Assembly: GCA_040766585.1 (NCBI GenBank)
Contig: JAXGQE010000001.1
Span: forward strand, 186,001-250,000
Length of the DNA: 64,000 nucleotides
Source: JAXGQE01 sp040766585
Lineage (GTDB): Bacteria > Bacillota > SLNR01
Direction of reading: 5' to 3'
The position numbers and the translations under genes were made by a program. The notes beneath the pieces were generated by a model. That model was not told the DNA's origin, did not search any database, and saw nothing but the letters and a program-made list of their open reading frames with translations. This document shows positions 26,106 through 34,523 of this stretch, in pieces; position 1 is the first letter of the stretch; each line of letters starts with the position of its first letter.

Positions 26106-27470
26106 CTATTTTTTTCTCTTGCGCAGTACCCACCCTTCTATATTCTCCTGACGTGCTCTGGCAATTCCCAGTGAGTTTGCGCTGACTTCCTTCGTAATCG
26201 TTGATCCGGCAGCCACGTAAGCGTTCTCTTTGACGGTGACAGGAGCAATCAGATTGGTGTTGCAGCCAACAAAAGCTCCGTCTTCAACGATGGTCTGATG
26301 TTTGTTCTGCCCATCATAATTGACAAAAATCGCTCCGGCTCCAATGTTGACATTTTTTCCGATGAGCCCATCCCCCACATAAGTCAGGTGGGGAACTTTG
26401 CTGGAAGTCTCAATGACAGACTTCTTAATCTCCACGAAAGTACCCACTTTGGATTTATCTTTCATGACTGTTTCGGGACGGATATAGGCAAACGGGCCCA
26501 CAGAACAGTTGTGGGCAATGCTGCTGTCCAGAACCACCGCCTGCTCAATTTTGGTCCCGTCTCCGATACGGGAATTGCTGATTCGAGTGCCGGGTCCAAT
26601 TTTAGCGTCGCTGCCAATTGTTGTTTTTCCCTGCAAAATGGTATTCGGATAGATCACGGTATCGGAACCGATTGTTACATCATAATCTATATATACTGTA
26701 TCCGGATCCAGAAGAGTAACCCCCTCCAGCATCCATTTGGATCGAAGAGCACTCTGCATCTTCTTCTCGATCTGAGCCAGCTGCTCCCGGTTATTGATCC
26801 CTTCTGTCTCATGGAAATCATCCGATTTTACACTTCCGATTCTGGATCCTTTTCCGGCGAGAATTTCAATTGTATCCGTCAGATACAGTTCTCCTTGGGC
26901 GTTGTTGGGACGGATCGCTTCCAGGGCCTGGAACAGTTCTTTTCTCTTGAAAACATATATGCCTGTGTTGATTTCTGTGATCTTCCTCTGACGGCAATCG
27001 GCGTCTTTTTCCTCCACAATTCCTTGAATGTATCCATGATCTGTACGAATGATCCGCCCGTAGCCGGTGGGATCTGGATGGTCCGCTGTCAAAATGGTCA
27101 CATCATTTTCTTCAGAAACATGCATCTCTGCCAATCGGGTCAATGTTTCAGCCTTAAGCATCGGAGTGTCTCCGCAGAGAACTAAAACATGATTTTGAAC
27201 AAACTGATCTTTTGTCTGGAGGACAGCATGCCCCGTACCTAACTGCTTTTCCTGCAGAATATATCTCATTTCACTTCCTAAAGCCTTTTTGATTTCGTCC
27301 GCCTCATGTCCGACTACCAACAGAAGATCGGTCAGGCCTATCGTCTTTACTGCGGAGACGATATAGTTGATCATTGGTTTACCTGCTATTGGATGAAGTA
27401 CCTTCGGCAGTTTGGATTTCATGCGGGTACCTTTGCCGGCAGCCAGGACAATAGCTACCATATTTTCCAT
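26106..27470 (-). CDS. glmU: Bifunctional GlmU: UDP-GlcNAc pyrophosphorylase / GlcN-1-P acetyltransferase
   Basis: The protein has 454 residues. The N-terminal Rossmann pyrophosphorylase starts with AIVLAAGKGTRMKSKLPKV, followed by LVLCGDTPML and the substrate loop TDHGYIQGIVEEKDADCRQR. The C-terminal left-handed beta helix has hexapeptide repeats (IGSDAKIGPGTRISNSRIG) and the acetyl-CoA/active-site region VNYDGQNKHQTIVEDGAFVG. It supplies UDP-GlcNAc for peptidoglycan. The ATG at 27470 has GAGGAGGG upstream. A probable promoter lies 34-62 bases upstream, after the spoVG terminator. Confidence 0.97.
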   Translation of the reverse strand: MENMVAIVLAAGKGTRMKSKLPKVLHPIAGKPMINYIVSAVKTIGLTDLLLVVGHEADEIKKALGSEMRYILQEKQLGTGHAVLQTKDQFVQNHVLVLCGDTPMLKAETLTRLAEMHVSEENDVTILTADHPDPTGYGRIIRTDHGYIQGIVEEKDADCRQRKITEINTGIYVFKRKELFQALEAIRPNNAQGELYLTDTIEILAGKGSRIGSVKSDDFHETEGINNREQLAQIEKKMQSALRSKWMLEGVTLLDPDTVYIDYDVTIGSDTVIYPNTILQGKTTIGSDAKIGPGTRISNSRIGDGTKIEQAVVLDSSIAHNCSVGPFAYIRPETVMKDKSKVGTFVEIKKSVIETSSKVPHLTYVGDGLIGKNVNIGAGAIFVNYDGQNKHQTIVEDGAFVGCNTNLIAPVTVKENAYVAAGSTITKEVSANSLGIARARQENIEGWVLRKRKK

Positions 27471-27503
27471 GCATAATCCCTCCTCTTGTCGTTACCCTTA
27501 TCA

Positions 27504-27532
27504 ATTTTACCACAAGAAGACCAATTCCTCAA
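27504..27532 (-). promoter_or_regulatory. Probable promoter of the glmU-prs-rplY operon
   Basis: On the minus strand, TTGAGG (27527-27532), 17 bases, and TAAAAT (27504-27509). It lies between the spoVG terminator and the glmU start. Confidence 0.55.
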
Positions 27533-27544
27533 AACATTTGATCC

Positions 27545-27582
27545 AAAACAAATAATGGAGCGATTGCCCCATTATTTGTTTT
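27545..27582 (-). terminator. Terminator after spoVG
   Basis: The perfect arms AAAACAAATAATGG (27545-27558) and CCATTATTTGTTTT (27569-27582) enclose a 10-base loop. On the minus strand the stem ends in TTTGTTTT. It ends the purR-ridA-spoVG transcript. Confidence 0.85.
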
Positions 27583-27596
27583 GAATATGTGTGGAT

Positions 27597-27851
27597 CTAT
27601 TCCATATCATTAAATGCTTTCAGTACAGCATCCTGGATCATTTCCCTGGCAGCAGTGGTGATCGGATGAGCAACATCCCTGAATTCACCTTCCGGTGTTT
27701 TTCTGCTTGGCATAGCCACAAACAATCCATTTTGCCCTTCAATCACTCGAACATCGTGCACGACAAATTCATCATCGAAGGTAATGGATGCAACAGCCCT
27801 CATTTTTCCTTCTGTTTGTACTTTTCGAATCCGTATATCGGTAATATTCAA
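27597..27851 (-). CDS. spoVG: SpoVG-family RNA/DNA-binding regulator
   Basis: The protein has 84 residues if it starts at the TTG of (M)NITDIRIRKVQTEG, which has AAGGTGGTG upstream and gives the usual family N-terminus. A GTG four codons further upstream is possible. Conserved SpoVG features are MRAVASITFDDEFVVHDVRV, GLFVAMPSRKTPEGEFRDVA and HPITTAAREMIQDAV. SpoVG is widespread, also in non-sporulating Firmicutes such as Listeria and Staphylococcus, where it binds nucleic acids and affects cell-wall and virulence genes. The order purR-ridA-spoVG-glmU is the classical one. Confidence 0.95.
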   Translation of the reverse strand: MNITDIRIRKVQTEGKMRAVASITFDDEFVVHDVRVIEGQNGLFVAMPSRKTPEGEFRDVAHPITTAAREMIQDAVLKAFNDME

Positions 27852-27893
27852 TTTTTTCACCACCTTCTCCGGCAGTTCACCATCGTGTACGGG

Positions 27894-28277
27894 TCAGTCA
27901 CAAAGTGCAACGGCTTCCACTTCCACAGCAGCGCTTCGCGGCAGCTGAGCGACGGCGATGGTTGCTCTGGCAGGTGGATTTTCAGAAAAGAATTTGCCGT
28001 ATACTTCATTGACAGCAGCAAAATGGCCCATATCTGTCAAAAAGATTGTTGTTTTCAAGACCTTGTCAAATGATGATCCTGCAGCTTCCAGTATGGCACC
28101 AACATTTTTCATAACCTGTTCTGCTTGTTCTTTTATATCTCCGGTCACCATTTCCTGAGATTCTGGATTTAATGGAATCTGACCAGATACATAAACGAAC
28201 CCTCCTGCTTTAATCCCCTGTGAATAAGGGCCAATGGCCGCTGGTGCATTTTTTGTGAAAACAGCTTCTCGTTTCAT
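27894..28277 (-). CDS. ridA: RidA enamine/imine deaminase (YabJ)
   Basis: The protein has 127 residues of the YjgF/YER057c/UK114 family. Features are AVFTKNAPAAIGPYSQGIKA, VYVSGQIPLNPESQEMV, and near the C-terminus ENPPARATIAVAQLPRSAAV with the active-site Arg. It deaminates reactive 2-aminoacrylate. The start has AAGGAGG. It lies between purR and spoVG, as in Bacillus yabJ. Confidence 0.95.
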   Translation of the reverse strand: MKREAVFTKNAPAAIGPYSQGIKAGGFVYVSGQIPLNPESQEMVTGDIKEQAEQVMKNVGAILEAAGSSFDKVLKTTIFLTDMGHFAAVNEVYGKFFSENPPARATIAVAQLPRSAAVEVEAVALCD

Positions 28278-28351
28278 GATATACCTCCTTGTGAGTATTC
28301 ATTGTGGGTTACTTATGTTTGAGTGTTTTCTCCATTTCTCATTGAAGTCCT

Positions 28352-29191
28352 TCATTTAGCACGATTAGAATTGCCCTGCACCCATGCACTGGGTGATATG
28401 CGGATAACTTTCCCCTTCTCATCCACATCCTGAAGTACCGCCAGCGCTATGTAATCCTGCACAAGCTTTAGCTCCGGTTCGGCTGTCTCCACAAGAACAC
28501 CGATTCCCACTACATGCGCACCAAATTCCGTCATCAGATCAATCATCCCCTGGGTAGTTCCCCCGGCTTTCATGAAATCATCGATGATGAGGACTTTTGA
28601 GCCAATTGGCAGGGCGCGCTTTGCCAGGGTCATGCTCTGCATTCTTCTGGATGATCCCGATACATAGTTGATGCTGACAGAAGATCCTTCGGTGACCTTT
28701 GGATCCCTTCGGATAATGACCAGAGGAACGTTGAATGCATGAGCTGTCATTAATGCCAGAGGTATCCCTTTGGTTTCAACCGTAATGACATAGTTAATAT
28801 CGGCATCGGAGAATTGGGTAGCAAAAATCTCTCCGACTTCTTTGGCAAAGCTGGGAGAAAAAACAATATCGGTCATATATATGAAGCCTCCAGGAAGGAT
28901 CCGGTCCGGTTCGGACAGTTTTTTGCACATATCTACAACAAACCGCAGGATTTCTTCATTTGACTTGTAGGGTAAATACTTGACCCCTCCTGCCGCTCCC
29001 GGATATGTCTCAACCATTCCCATTTTGAATCTGCCCAGTGATTGTTTGATTATGGTGATATCTTCACTGACCGTTGATTTGGCTACATTAAAAACTTCAG
29101 TAAAATAGTTCAGCGAGAACAGCTTATGGGGTCGATCCAAAAGAGTCTTCGCCATAGAAATAATCCGATCACTTCTGCGTAATTTTTCCAT
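28352..29191 (-). CDS. purR: Pur operon repressor PurR (PRPP-responsive)
   Basis: The protein has 279 residues. The N-terminal winged helix (about 1-75) contains LRRSDRIISMAKTLLDRPHK and VAKSTVSEDITIIKQSLGRF. A phosphoribosyltransferase-like domain follows, with the PRPP loop VLIIDDFMKAGGTTQGMIDL. PurR represses purine genes and is relieved by PRPP, which links it functionally to prs nearby. The start has CAGGAGGTG. No PurBox pair was identified in this window. Confidence 0.95.
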   Translation of the reverse strand: MEKLRRSDRIISMAKTLLDRPHKLFSLNYFTEVFNVAKSTVSEDITIIKQSLGRFKMGMVETYPGAAGGVKYLPYKSNEEILRFVVDMCKKLSEPDRILPGGFIYMTDIVFSPSFAKEVGEIFATQFSDADINYVITVETKGIPLALMTAHAFNVPLVIIRRDPKVTEGSSVSINYVSGSSRRMQSMTLAKRALPIGSKVLIIDDFMKAGGTTQGMIDLMTEFGAHVVGIGVLVETAEPELKLVQDYIALAVLQDVDEKGKVIRISPSAWVQGNSNRAK

Positions 29192-29298
29192 CCGAACACC
29201 TCCTGTGGCCTACTATCCGAATGTTCGCCCTCAAAATTCAGGCATTATTCGTCTTTCCCCGTTTATTCTTCGCTGTTTAGATTCTTAATCCTTCTTCT

Positions 29299-30060
29299 TT
29301 ATCTTTCTGATTCACTAGTCAGCACATTTTTTGCCAATTCCAGATCTTCCGGCTTATCCACATCCACACCGATTTCTGCAAACGGGGATATGACTGCAAC
29401 CGCTTCAATCCCGAGAACCTTGGATACTTTCTTTTCAACCATGCTGATTGTCAGCGTTTTTGTCAGGAAACGAACTATGAACGGAATACCCAAAATTGCG
29501 GCCAGCCGGATCGGTTTCTTTCTCATGGCAATGAACTCTTTTGCCTTCATGTACTGCTTCAGGACATTCTGCACTTTCACCAGGAACACATTTCCACCTG
29601 TAAATGTTCCGTCCCGGGTGGCAATATAGGTTCTTTTCACCCCGGGAAATCTAGCCTCGCTGACTTCTTTTGAATTAACTGGATAGTAAAAATCAGCACC
29701 CTCTTTTTCCCCGCAGCGCGTAAGAAAGTCCTGGATTGCATCCGGAGAGATCATTGGAATATCGGCGGTGAGTATCAGCAAATACTCTTCATCTTTGAGA
29801 TGTTCCAGCCCCCGGGCAAGATTGTCCATGATGCTTCCCTGGTGCTCCATCACATCCAAATCGGGGTAAAGATTCTGCAGCTCATTTTTGGGTCCAACCA
29901 CGGAAATTCTTGTTATTTGCGGTACTCGGAGCAATACATCAATGATGTAGCTGATCATTGGCTTCCCGTGAATTTCTATCAGCGCTTCATTCGTTGCATT
30001 GCTTTCTTCCTCTAGCGGCCCTGTGTTGTCAGCTCCTGCTAAAATTAATGCTGCCGGCAT
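29299..30060 (-). CDS. MobA-like NTP-transferase domain protein
   Basis: The protein has about 253 residues from the ATG of MPAALILAGADNTGPLEEES. A start 12 codons upstream (30096) is also open, and neither has a strong ribosome site. The fold is glycosyltransferase-A like: nucleotide loop ALILAGADN, EIHGKPMISYIIDVLLRVPQ, LILTADIPMISPDAIQDFL (metal-binding DxP), then GVDVDKPEDLELAKNVL. It resembles molybdenum-cofactor cytidylyl/guanylyltransferases, but the context (ispE upstream, purR downstream) gives no cofactor genes. A similar gene is common at this place in Clostridia, and its substrate is unknown. Confidence 0.8.
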   Translation of the reverse strand: MPAALILAGADNTGPLEEESNATNEALIEIHGKPMISYIIDVLLRVPQITRISVVGPKNELQNLYPDLDVMEHQGSIMDNLARGLEHLKDEEYLLILTADIPMISPDAIQDFLTRCGEKEGADFYYPVNSKEVSEARFPGVKRTYIATRDGTFTGGNVFLVKVQNVLKQYMKAKEFIAMRKKPIRLAAILGIPFIVRFLTKTLTISMVEKKVSKVLGIEAVAVISPFAEIGVDVDKPEDLELAKNVLTSESER

Positions 30061-30108
30061 TCTCTTCACATCCTGTCTTAGTTGATCGTACTCCATCCAA
30101 CCAATTCT

Positions 30109-30987
30109 TCACCTTGCGGATATTTCCTGTCCTTTGTGCACAAAGGTCACCGAATGATATTCTCCCGGCAGGGAGGCAGCTGCCTCAGATACTTTTCGCT
30201 GCAGACGATGGTTTTGGACAAAGGCCATCAATGTAGGCCCGCTGCCCGACATCATCACATGGGCTGCGCCGGCCTCCAACAGGATCTGTTTCGCATCCCT
30301 TAATTGTGGGTACTGGACCATGGTCACACTCTCAAGGACATTCACCATCCAGGGGTATGCGTCTGTCATTCTGCCTTGTTGAAGGGCGTGAATCAGTTTT
30401 TCCTGATCCATGGGCCGCTTGTTTATTGCAGGACGGTAATCTTTGTATACAGCGGCGGTGGATACGGAGAAGGGCGGCTTGTACAGGATGATCCGACTCG
30501 AAGCAGCATGATCCACTGGAGTCAATTTCTCGCCCCGTCCCTCGGCCAGAGCGGTTCCGCCGTGAATGCAAAAAGGTACATCCGAGCCCAGCATTTCTCC
30601 CAGGCTTTTCAGTTCATCATCGCCAAGGCCGAGATCAAACAGAATGTTCAAGCCTGCCAAGGTTCCCGCAGCATCGGTACTGCCTCCGGCCAACCCCGCT
30701 CCAATGGGGATGTTTTTTTCGAGGCGAATGGCCGCATGGAATTTGCTGCAGGTATACTCCCGGATCAGTTTCAACGCTTTCAAAACCAGATTCTCTTCAT
30801 TGGACGGGAAGCGAGCATGGATGACCTCCAGAGAGTCCTCCAACCGGCTTTTCTTCAAACCAATTCGGTCATGCAAATCAACCGATTGCATCAGGCTTGA
30901 AATCTCGTGATACCCATCGTCTCTCAACCCCAGTACATCCAGTGACAGATTGACTTTTGCATAGGACTGTACAATAACCTCATCCAT
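30109..30987 (-). CDS. ispE: 4-(cytidine-5'-diphospho)-2-C-methyl-D-erythritol kinase
   Basis: The protein has 292 residues from the ATG at 30987 (MDEVIVQSYAKVNLSLDVLG; GGAGGAAAC upstream). GHMP-kinase motifs are AKVNLSLDVLGLRDDGYHEI, the ATP loop PIGAGLAGGSTDAAGTL, SDVPFCIHGGTALAEGRGE, and the C-terminal VMMSGSGPTLMAFV. It performs the ATP-dependent step of the methylerythritol-phosphate isoprenoid pathway. It lies downstream of veg across a terminator, as in Bacillus. Confidence 0.96.
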   Translation of the reverse strand: MDEVIVQSYAKVNLSLDVLGLRDDGYHEISSLMQSVDLHDRIGLKKSRLEDSLEVIHARFPSNEENLVLKALKLIREYTCSKFHAAIRLEKNIPIGAGLAGGSTDAAGTLAGLNILFDLGLGDDELKSLGEMLGSDVPFCIHGGTALAEGRGEKLTPVDHAASSRIILYKPPFSVSTAAVYKDYRPAINKRPMDQEKLIHALQQGRMTDAYPWMVNVLESVTMVQYPQLRDAKQILLEAGAAHVMMSGSGPTLMAFVQNHRLQRKVSEAAASLPGEYHSVTFVHKGQEISAR

Positions 30988-31054
30988 AACAGTTTCCTCC
31001 GGCAAATTATTCATCTGCATTATATCTTTTTAGTCTGATTCTGTCTATTCCACG

Positions 31055-31081
31055 TAAAAAAGCGCCAGAAAAATCTGGCGC
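31055..31081 (-). terminator. Terminator after veg
   Basis: GCGCCAGA (31062-31069), AAAA loop, TCTGGCGC (31074-31081). On the minus strand it is followed by TTTTTTA. A strong rho-independent terminator between veg and ispE. Confidence 0.88.
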
Positions 31082-31094
31082 GTACGATTCGCGA

Positions 31095-31373
31095 TTATTT
31101 AGGACTGCAAGCTATTTTCATTTCTGCATTTTCTCGGCATACAACGACTTCCACCGTTTCTGTCAGCAGATCCGTATAGCTGAACGACAATCTTCTGGGT
31201 GCATTGTTCAGTTCATTGATCATCACCACGAAAATGTTGGGATAGGTCTTTTCGAGGATTCCTTCTCGTTCGACCGTTCGTTTCCGCCCTTTGTTTGCTT
31301 TGACCTTTATCCTCTCACCGACGAAAGAATCCAAGTCTCTTCGGATACCCGCCAGAATGTTGTTGGGAGCCAT
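31095..31373 (-). CDS. veg: Veg protein
   Basis: The protein has 92 residues. It matches the small, highly conserved Veg family: IRRDLDSFVGERIKVKANKG, RKRTVEREGILEKTYPNIFV, RRLSFSYTDLLTETVEVVV. In Bacillus it is very strongly transcribed and affects biofilm gene control; its molecular function is unsettled. It has two tandem sigma-A promoters here and its own terminator. It is now separated from rsmA by an IS30 element. Confidence 0.93.
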   Translation of the reverse strand: MAPNNILAGIRRDLDSFVGERIKVKANKGRKRTVEREGILEKTYPNIFVVMINELNNAPRRLSFSYTDLLTETVEVVVCRENAEMKIACSPK

Positions 31374-31405
31374 AGCATCGCATCCTTTCTGTAATGAACA
31401 GTATC

Positions 31406-31434
31406 ATTGTACCATAAATTCGCACAACTGTCAA
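31406..31434 (-). promoter_or_regulatory. veg promoter P2 (proximal)
   Basis: On the minus strand, TTGACA (31429-31434), 17-base spacer, TACAAT (31406-31411), about 33 bases before the veg start. Confidence 0.88.
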
Positions 31435-31448
31435 TTCAGAAAAGATTT

Positions 31449-31477
31449 ATTTTATAAGATGATTCGTTATTTGTCAA
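31449..31477 (-). promoter_or_regulatory. veg promoter P1 (distal)
   Basis: On the minus strand, TTGACA (31472-31477), 17-base spacer, TAAAAT (31449-31454). It ends 36 bases from the IS30 insertion point, so its core is intact but any upstream element has been replaced. Confidence 0.82.
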
Positions 31478-31498
31478 TACAAATTTTCGCTCTTCCCA

Positions 31499-31513
31499 GA
31501 TATTTTTGAATCG
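31499..31513. repeat. Left target duplication of IS30 copy 2
   Basis: GATATTTTTGAATCG, repeated exactly at 32887-32901. Confidence 0.92.
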
Positions 31514-32886
31514 CTGAATTGAAAAATCAAGTGCAATAAGAAATGACAACTCATAGGCACTCCAGATATAATGTAGCTACTACACAAACATTAATCGGAG
31601 GTGACCTATGAGTCAAACTCATTTTACCACAAAAGTACGATGTTATAAACATCTTTCAGGAACAGAGCGAGGCCAGATTCAAGCCATGGTAGCCCTCAAA
31701 GTGAATGTAGCAGCCATTGCACAGGCACTGAGCCGGGATGTCTCGACCATCTATCGCGAGCTCAAAGCGTAATTCTGTTGACCAGATGGATACTCTTTTG
31801 AAGGTGCGCAAAGTATACTATGCGGACTCAGCCCAGAAAAAGTATGTCAGAGCCCGCAAGAATTGCGGCCGCACATACAAACTTGCTGACATAACTCCCT
31901 TGCTCCAGACCATCGAGGACTTGATTCTGACAAACAAGTGGTCCCCGGATGCTGCTGTCGGTTATCTCCGGCGGCAGGGAATGATGCAGCACCCATCGGT
32001 CACAACCAGAACGCTCTATACATACATTCGCATGGGTCTGAGTGAGTAAAGCCTTTGGATCTGCATCTGCAGGTACGACGTCAGCGCCGGCGCAGATCAC
32101 CGCCCATCCGAGAGAGTACTCGGGAGAACAGTATTGATCTGCGGGAAGCTTTCATCAACGAACGGCGAGAGTTTGGTCACTGGGAAATGGATACATTGCC
32201 CTGGGACACGAGCGAAAGGATCTGTATTGTTCACTATGGTAGAACGCATGACTCGCCAGGCGCTGATTGTCAAGCTAGCGGATAGAACGGCCGCCTCCGT
32301 GGTGCAGGCCCTCGATGAAATGGCTTGCACCTACGGGGAACGGTTTTCGCAGATCTTCAAGTCGATCACCAGCGATAACGGTTCCGAGTTTGCTTTCACA
32401 TCTCAGATGGAAAGACCCGATCATACGGGAAGAAGCGAACCATGATCTTTTATGCCCATCCATATTGTTCCGGAGAACGGGGATCCAATGAGAATGTCAA
32501 CGGACTGATTCGCAGATTTCTCCCCAAAGGCCGGGCGCTGGATGCTCTGAGCAATGAAGTATTGCTGCGTATTCAGAACTGGATCAATTCCTTGCCCAGG
32601 CGTATTTTGGACTATCTGTCGGCACAGGAGGCATTTGCAGCACAACTGGCTTTACTATCATGATTGTGGGCTCTGCCCACACCCGCCCCGCCGGAGGCGC
32701 TCCGCCGTGCTATGCACGACGGTCCCAAATAGGGTTTTAGACGGATAGGCTGTCAAGGGTAAAGACTTCGTCCCGGCTTCGCCGGCCCCGACAGCCGGCA
32801 CACTCATCATTTTTGATCAATCATTGGTACAAAGAGTAGCTATTGCCTGGTTCCCTATGAATTTTGCACTTATTATTTCAATTTAG
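31514..32886 (+). mobile_element. IS30-family insertion sequence, copy 2
   Basis: A 1373-bp element with the same imperfect terminal inverted repeats as copy 1 (left CTGAATTGAAAAATCAAGTG, right read inward CTAAATTGAAATAATAAGTG). It is flanked by perfect 15-bp direct repeats. It carries one transposase gene on the plus strand, opposite to the surrounding core genes, and a GC-rich, hairpin-prone tail (about 32665-32800) after the gene. The perfect duplication means the insertion is recent. Confidence 0.92.
31608..32663 (+). pseudogene. IS30-family transposase, frameshifted (copy 2)
   Basis: The start ATG (MSQTHFTTKVRCYKHLSGTE) follows GGAGGTGACCT, and the frame would end in AQLALLS at 32663. 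It contains the HTH VAAIAQALSRDVSTIYREL and the DDE core (HWEMDT, ITSDNGSEFAFT, NENVNGLIRRFLPKG). Frame breaks include an extra G in CTCAAAGCGTAAT near 31767, where copy 1 reads CTCAAACGTAAT, and a missing C at about 32040, where copy 1 has GAGTCGAGTAAAG. Combining the two copies gives a nearly complete frame of about 350 residues. Confidence 0.85.
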
Positions 32887-32901
32887 GATATTTTTGAATC
32901 G
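32887..32901. repeat. Right target duplication of IS30 copy 2
   Basis: GATATTTTTGAATCG, identical to 31499-31513. Confidence 0.92.
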
Positions 32902-33076
32902 TAATTGATGGAACTGTGCACATCCACTCGACCGTTGTAACGCTGATTGTTCGGCACTTGGTCCTATTTTGCCAGCTCTTTACACCAAGGCACCCCCATT
33001 CAAAGGTAAAACACGAACCGATCCACTGGCATGGAGACTATTCATCCGGTACCCTATTGCCCGGGCAGCTGTAAAA

Positions 33077-33571
33077 TTATTTTGTATATTTATCGGCAAC
33101 TTTGGATGCACCGTAAGAGTCTGGTTTGATAATGGGAGCAAAGCCGCTCCCCGTAACCATCCCGATAACCTCCCGAATTAGTTCACGGGTACTGCCGTCT
33201 CTTCCCACATCGAGATGAATTTCCACATCCAGGTTGTCAAAGCGCTCATCCAGACCATTGGCTGCCAGGCTGGCGGCCAGCATTCCAGCAGTATGCAGAC
33301 TCAGGGATGCTTCGTAGAATATTTTTTGACGAAGGCTGTGGATATTGTTGTATTTCTGTTTCTGATAAAAATACCGGCCTCCTTTGCTGATGCGATGGAT
33401 AATGACCGCAACGACAAACACATATTCTTCTTCCCGCAGGTGCGAGTCGGTCCCGACAATCAATTTATACTTCATGTCCGTGTCTTCGGCCATGTATCCA
33501 ATAATTTCCTGGAACATCTGGTCATATGTGATTACACCAATGCTGGGGCTCGTAAATTGGTCGGCGATCAT
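33077..33571 (-). CDS. YkuK-like ribonuclease H-fold protein (DUF458)
   Basis: The protein has 164 residues. Features are MKYKLIVGTDSHLREEEYVF (the GTDSH motif with a possible metal Asp), VFVVAVIIHRISKGGRYFYQ, NLDVEIHLDVGRDGSTRELI (HxDxG...), and a C-terminal KPDSYGASKVADKYTK. The family is predicted to have an RNase H-like fold; its activity has not been established to my knowledge. It overlaps the rsmA stop by 4 bases and is therefore translationally coupled to it. It occupies the place of yabG in spore formers. Confidence 0.82.
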   Translation of the reverse strand: MIADQFTSPSIGVITYDQMFQEIIGYMAEDTDMKYKLIVGTDSHLREEEYVFVVAVIIHRISKGGRYFYQKQKYNNIHSLRQKIFYEASLSLHTAGMLAASLAANGLDERFDNLDVEIHLDVGRDGSTRELIREVIGMVTGSGFAPIIKPDSYGASKVADKYTK

Positions 33572-34464
33572 CCCTGCACCTTCTTCCCCGATTTCACGAT
33601 CGGATCCATTTCATTTGCCAATACGGCATATTCCTGAATGCTCAGGGTCTCCCCTCGGCGCATTTTGTCAACCCCCACCTTCTGTAAGATTTCTTCAAGG
33701 ATTTCAGGAGGTATTGAATCGAGAAAAGAACACTGTTTTAGATTGTTCAAAAGTGTTTTTCTTCTCTGGCGAAACGCTCCGTACACAATATCAAAAAAGA
33801 GTTTTTCATTAACCACCTGAACCGGTGGCATCGCTTTCTTCTGTAATCGGATCACCGCAGAATCCACCTTCGGAATAGGAAAGAACGAATTCTTGGGCAC
33901 CCGAAAAGCAATCTCCACATCCATGTAATACTGTACCGCTATGGATAATGATCCATATATTTTGGTCCCCGGCGATGCAGCCAAACGCTCAGCAACTTCT
34001 TTTTGAACCATAAATAGAGCATCCATCAGATTTTCTCTTTCGTCAATAACCTTTTGGATGATGGGAGTGGTAATGTAGTAGGGTAAGTTGGCGACAATCT
34101 GAAATCCTTGACTGGTCGGCAGCCGATGCTCCTGATACAGTGTCTGGATATCTGCTTTCAGGAAATCTTCCTGAATCACCACCACATTCGGGAAATCTTT
34201 CATGGCACTTTCCAGATACCCGGTCATTTCGGGATCAATCTCGATGCACAGGACTTTTCGGGATACCTTTGCCAGCTGCTGGGTGAGTGTTCCAATACCG
34301 GGTCCAATCTCGATAACGATGGTATCCGGATGAATGTCAGCGCTGCGGATAATCCTCTCCAGAACGGATTCGTCCACCAGGAAATTCTGACCCAATCCAT
34401 GCTTTGGTTTCATGTTGCATTTTTTCAAAATGCTTTTGGTTGTATCCAGCAAACCGGCTGACAA
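33568..34464 (-). CDS. rsmA: 16S rRNA A1518/A1519 N6-dimethyltransferase
   Basis: The protein has 298 residues if it starts at the TTG at 34464 (SAGLLDTTKSILKKCNM), which has GGAGGAG eight bases upstream; the longer open frame has no ribosome site. Motifs are HGLGQNFLVDES, SAM loop VIEIGPGIGTLTQQLAKVSR, IEIDPEMTGYLESAM, and catalytic NLPYYITTPIIQ. The C-terminal helical domain is present (AFRQRRKTLLNNLKQ). It dimethylates two adenosines in helix 45 of 16S rRNA. The gene rnmV, which lies between yabE and ksgA in Bacillus, is absent here. Confidence 0.95.
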   Translation of the reverse strand: MSAGLLDTTKSILKKCNMKPKHGLGQNFLVDESVLERIIRSADIHPDTIVIEIGPGIGTLTQQLAKVSRKVLCIEIDPEMTGYLESAMKDFPNVVVIQEDFLKADIQTLYQEHRLPTSQGFQIVANLPYYITTPIIQKVIDERENLMDALFMVQKEVAERLAASPGTKIYGSLSIAVQYYMDVEIAFRVPKNSFFPIPKVDSAVIRLQKKAMPPVQVVNEKLFFDIVYGAFRQRRKTLLNNLKQCSFLDSIPPEILEEILQKVGVDKMRRGETLSIQEYAVLANEMDPIVKSGKKVQG

Positions 34465-34523
34465 ATATACCACTCCTCCGCAATCATTGGGAAAAAATAT
34501 GGCAGGGTTTCCCCTGCCATCGA

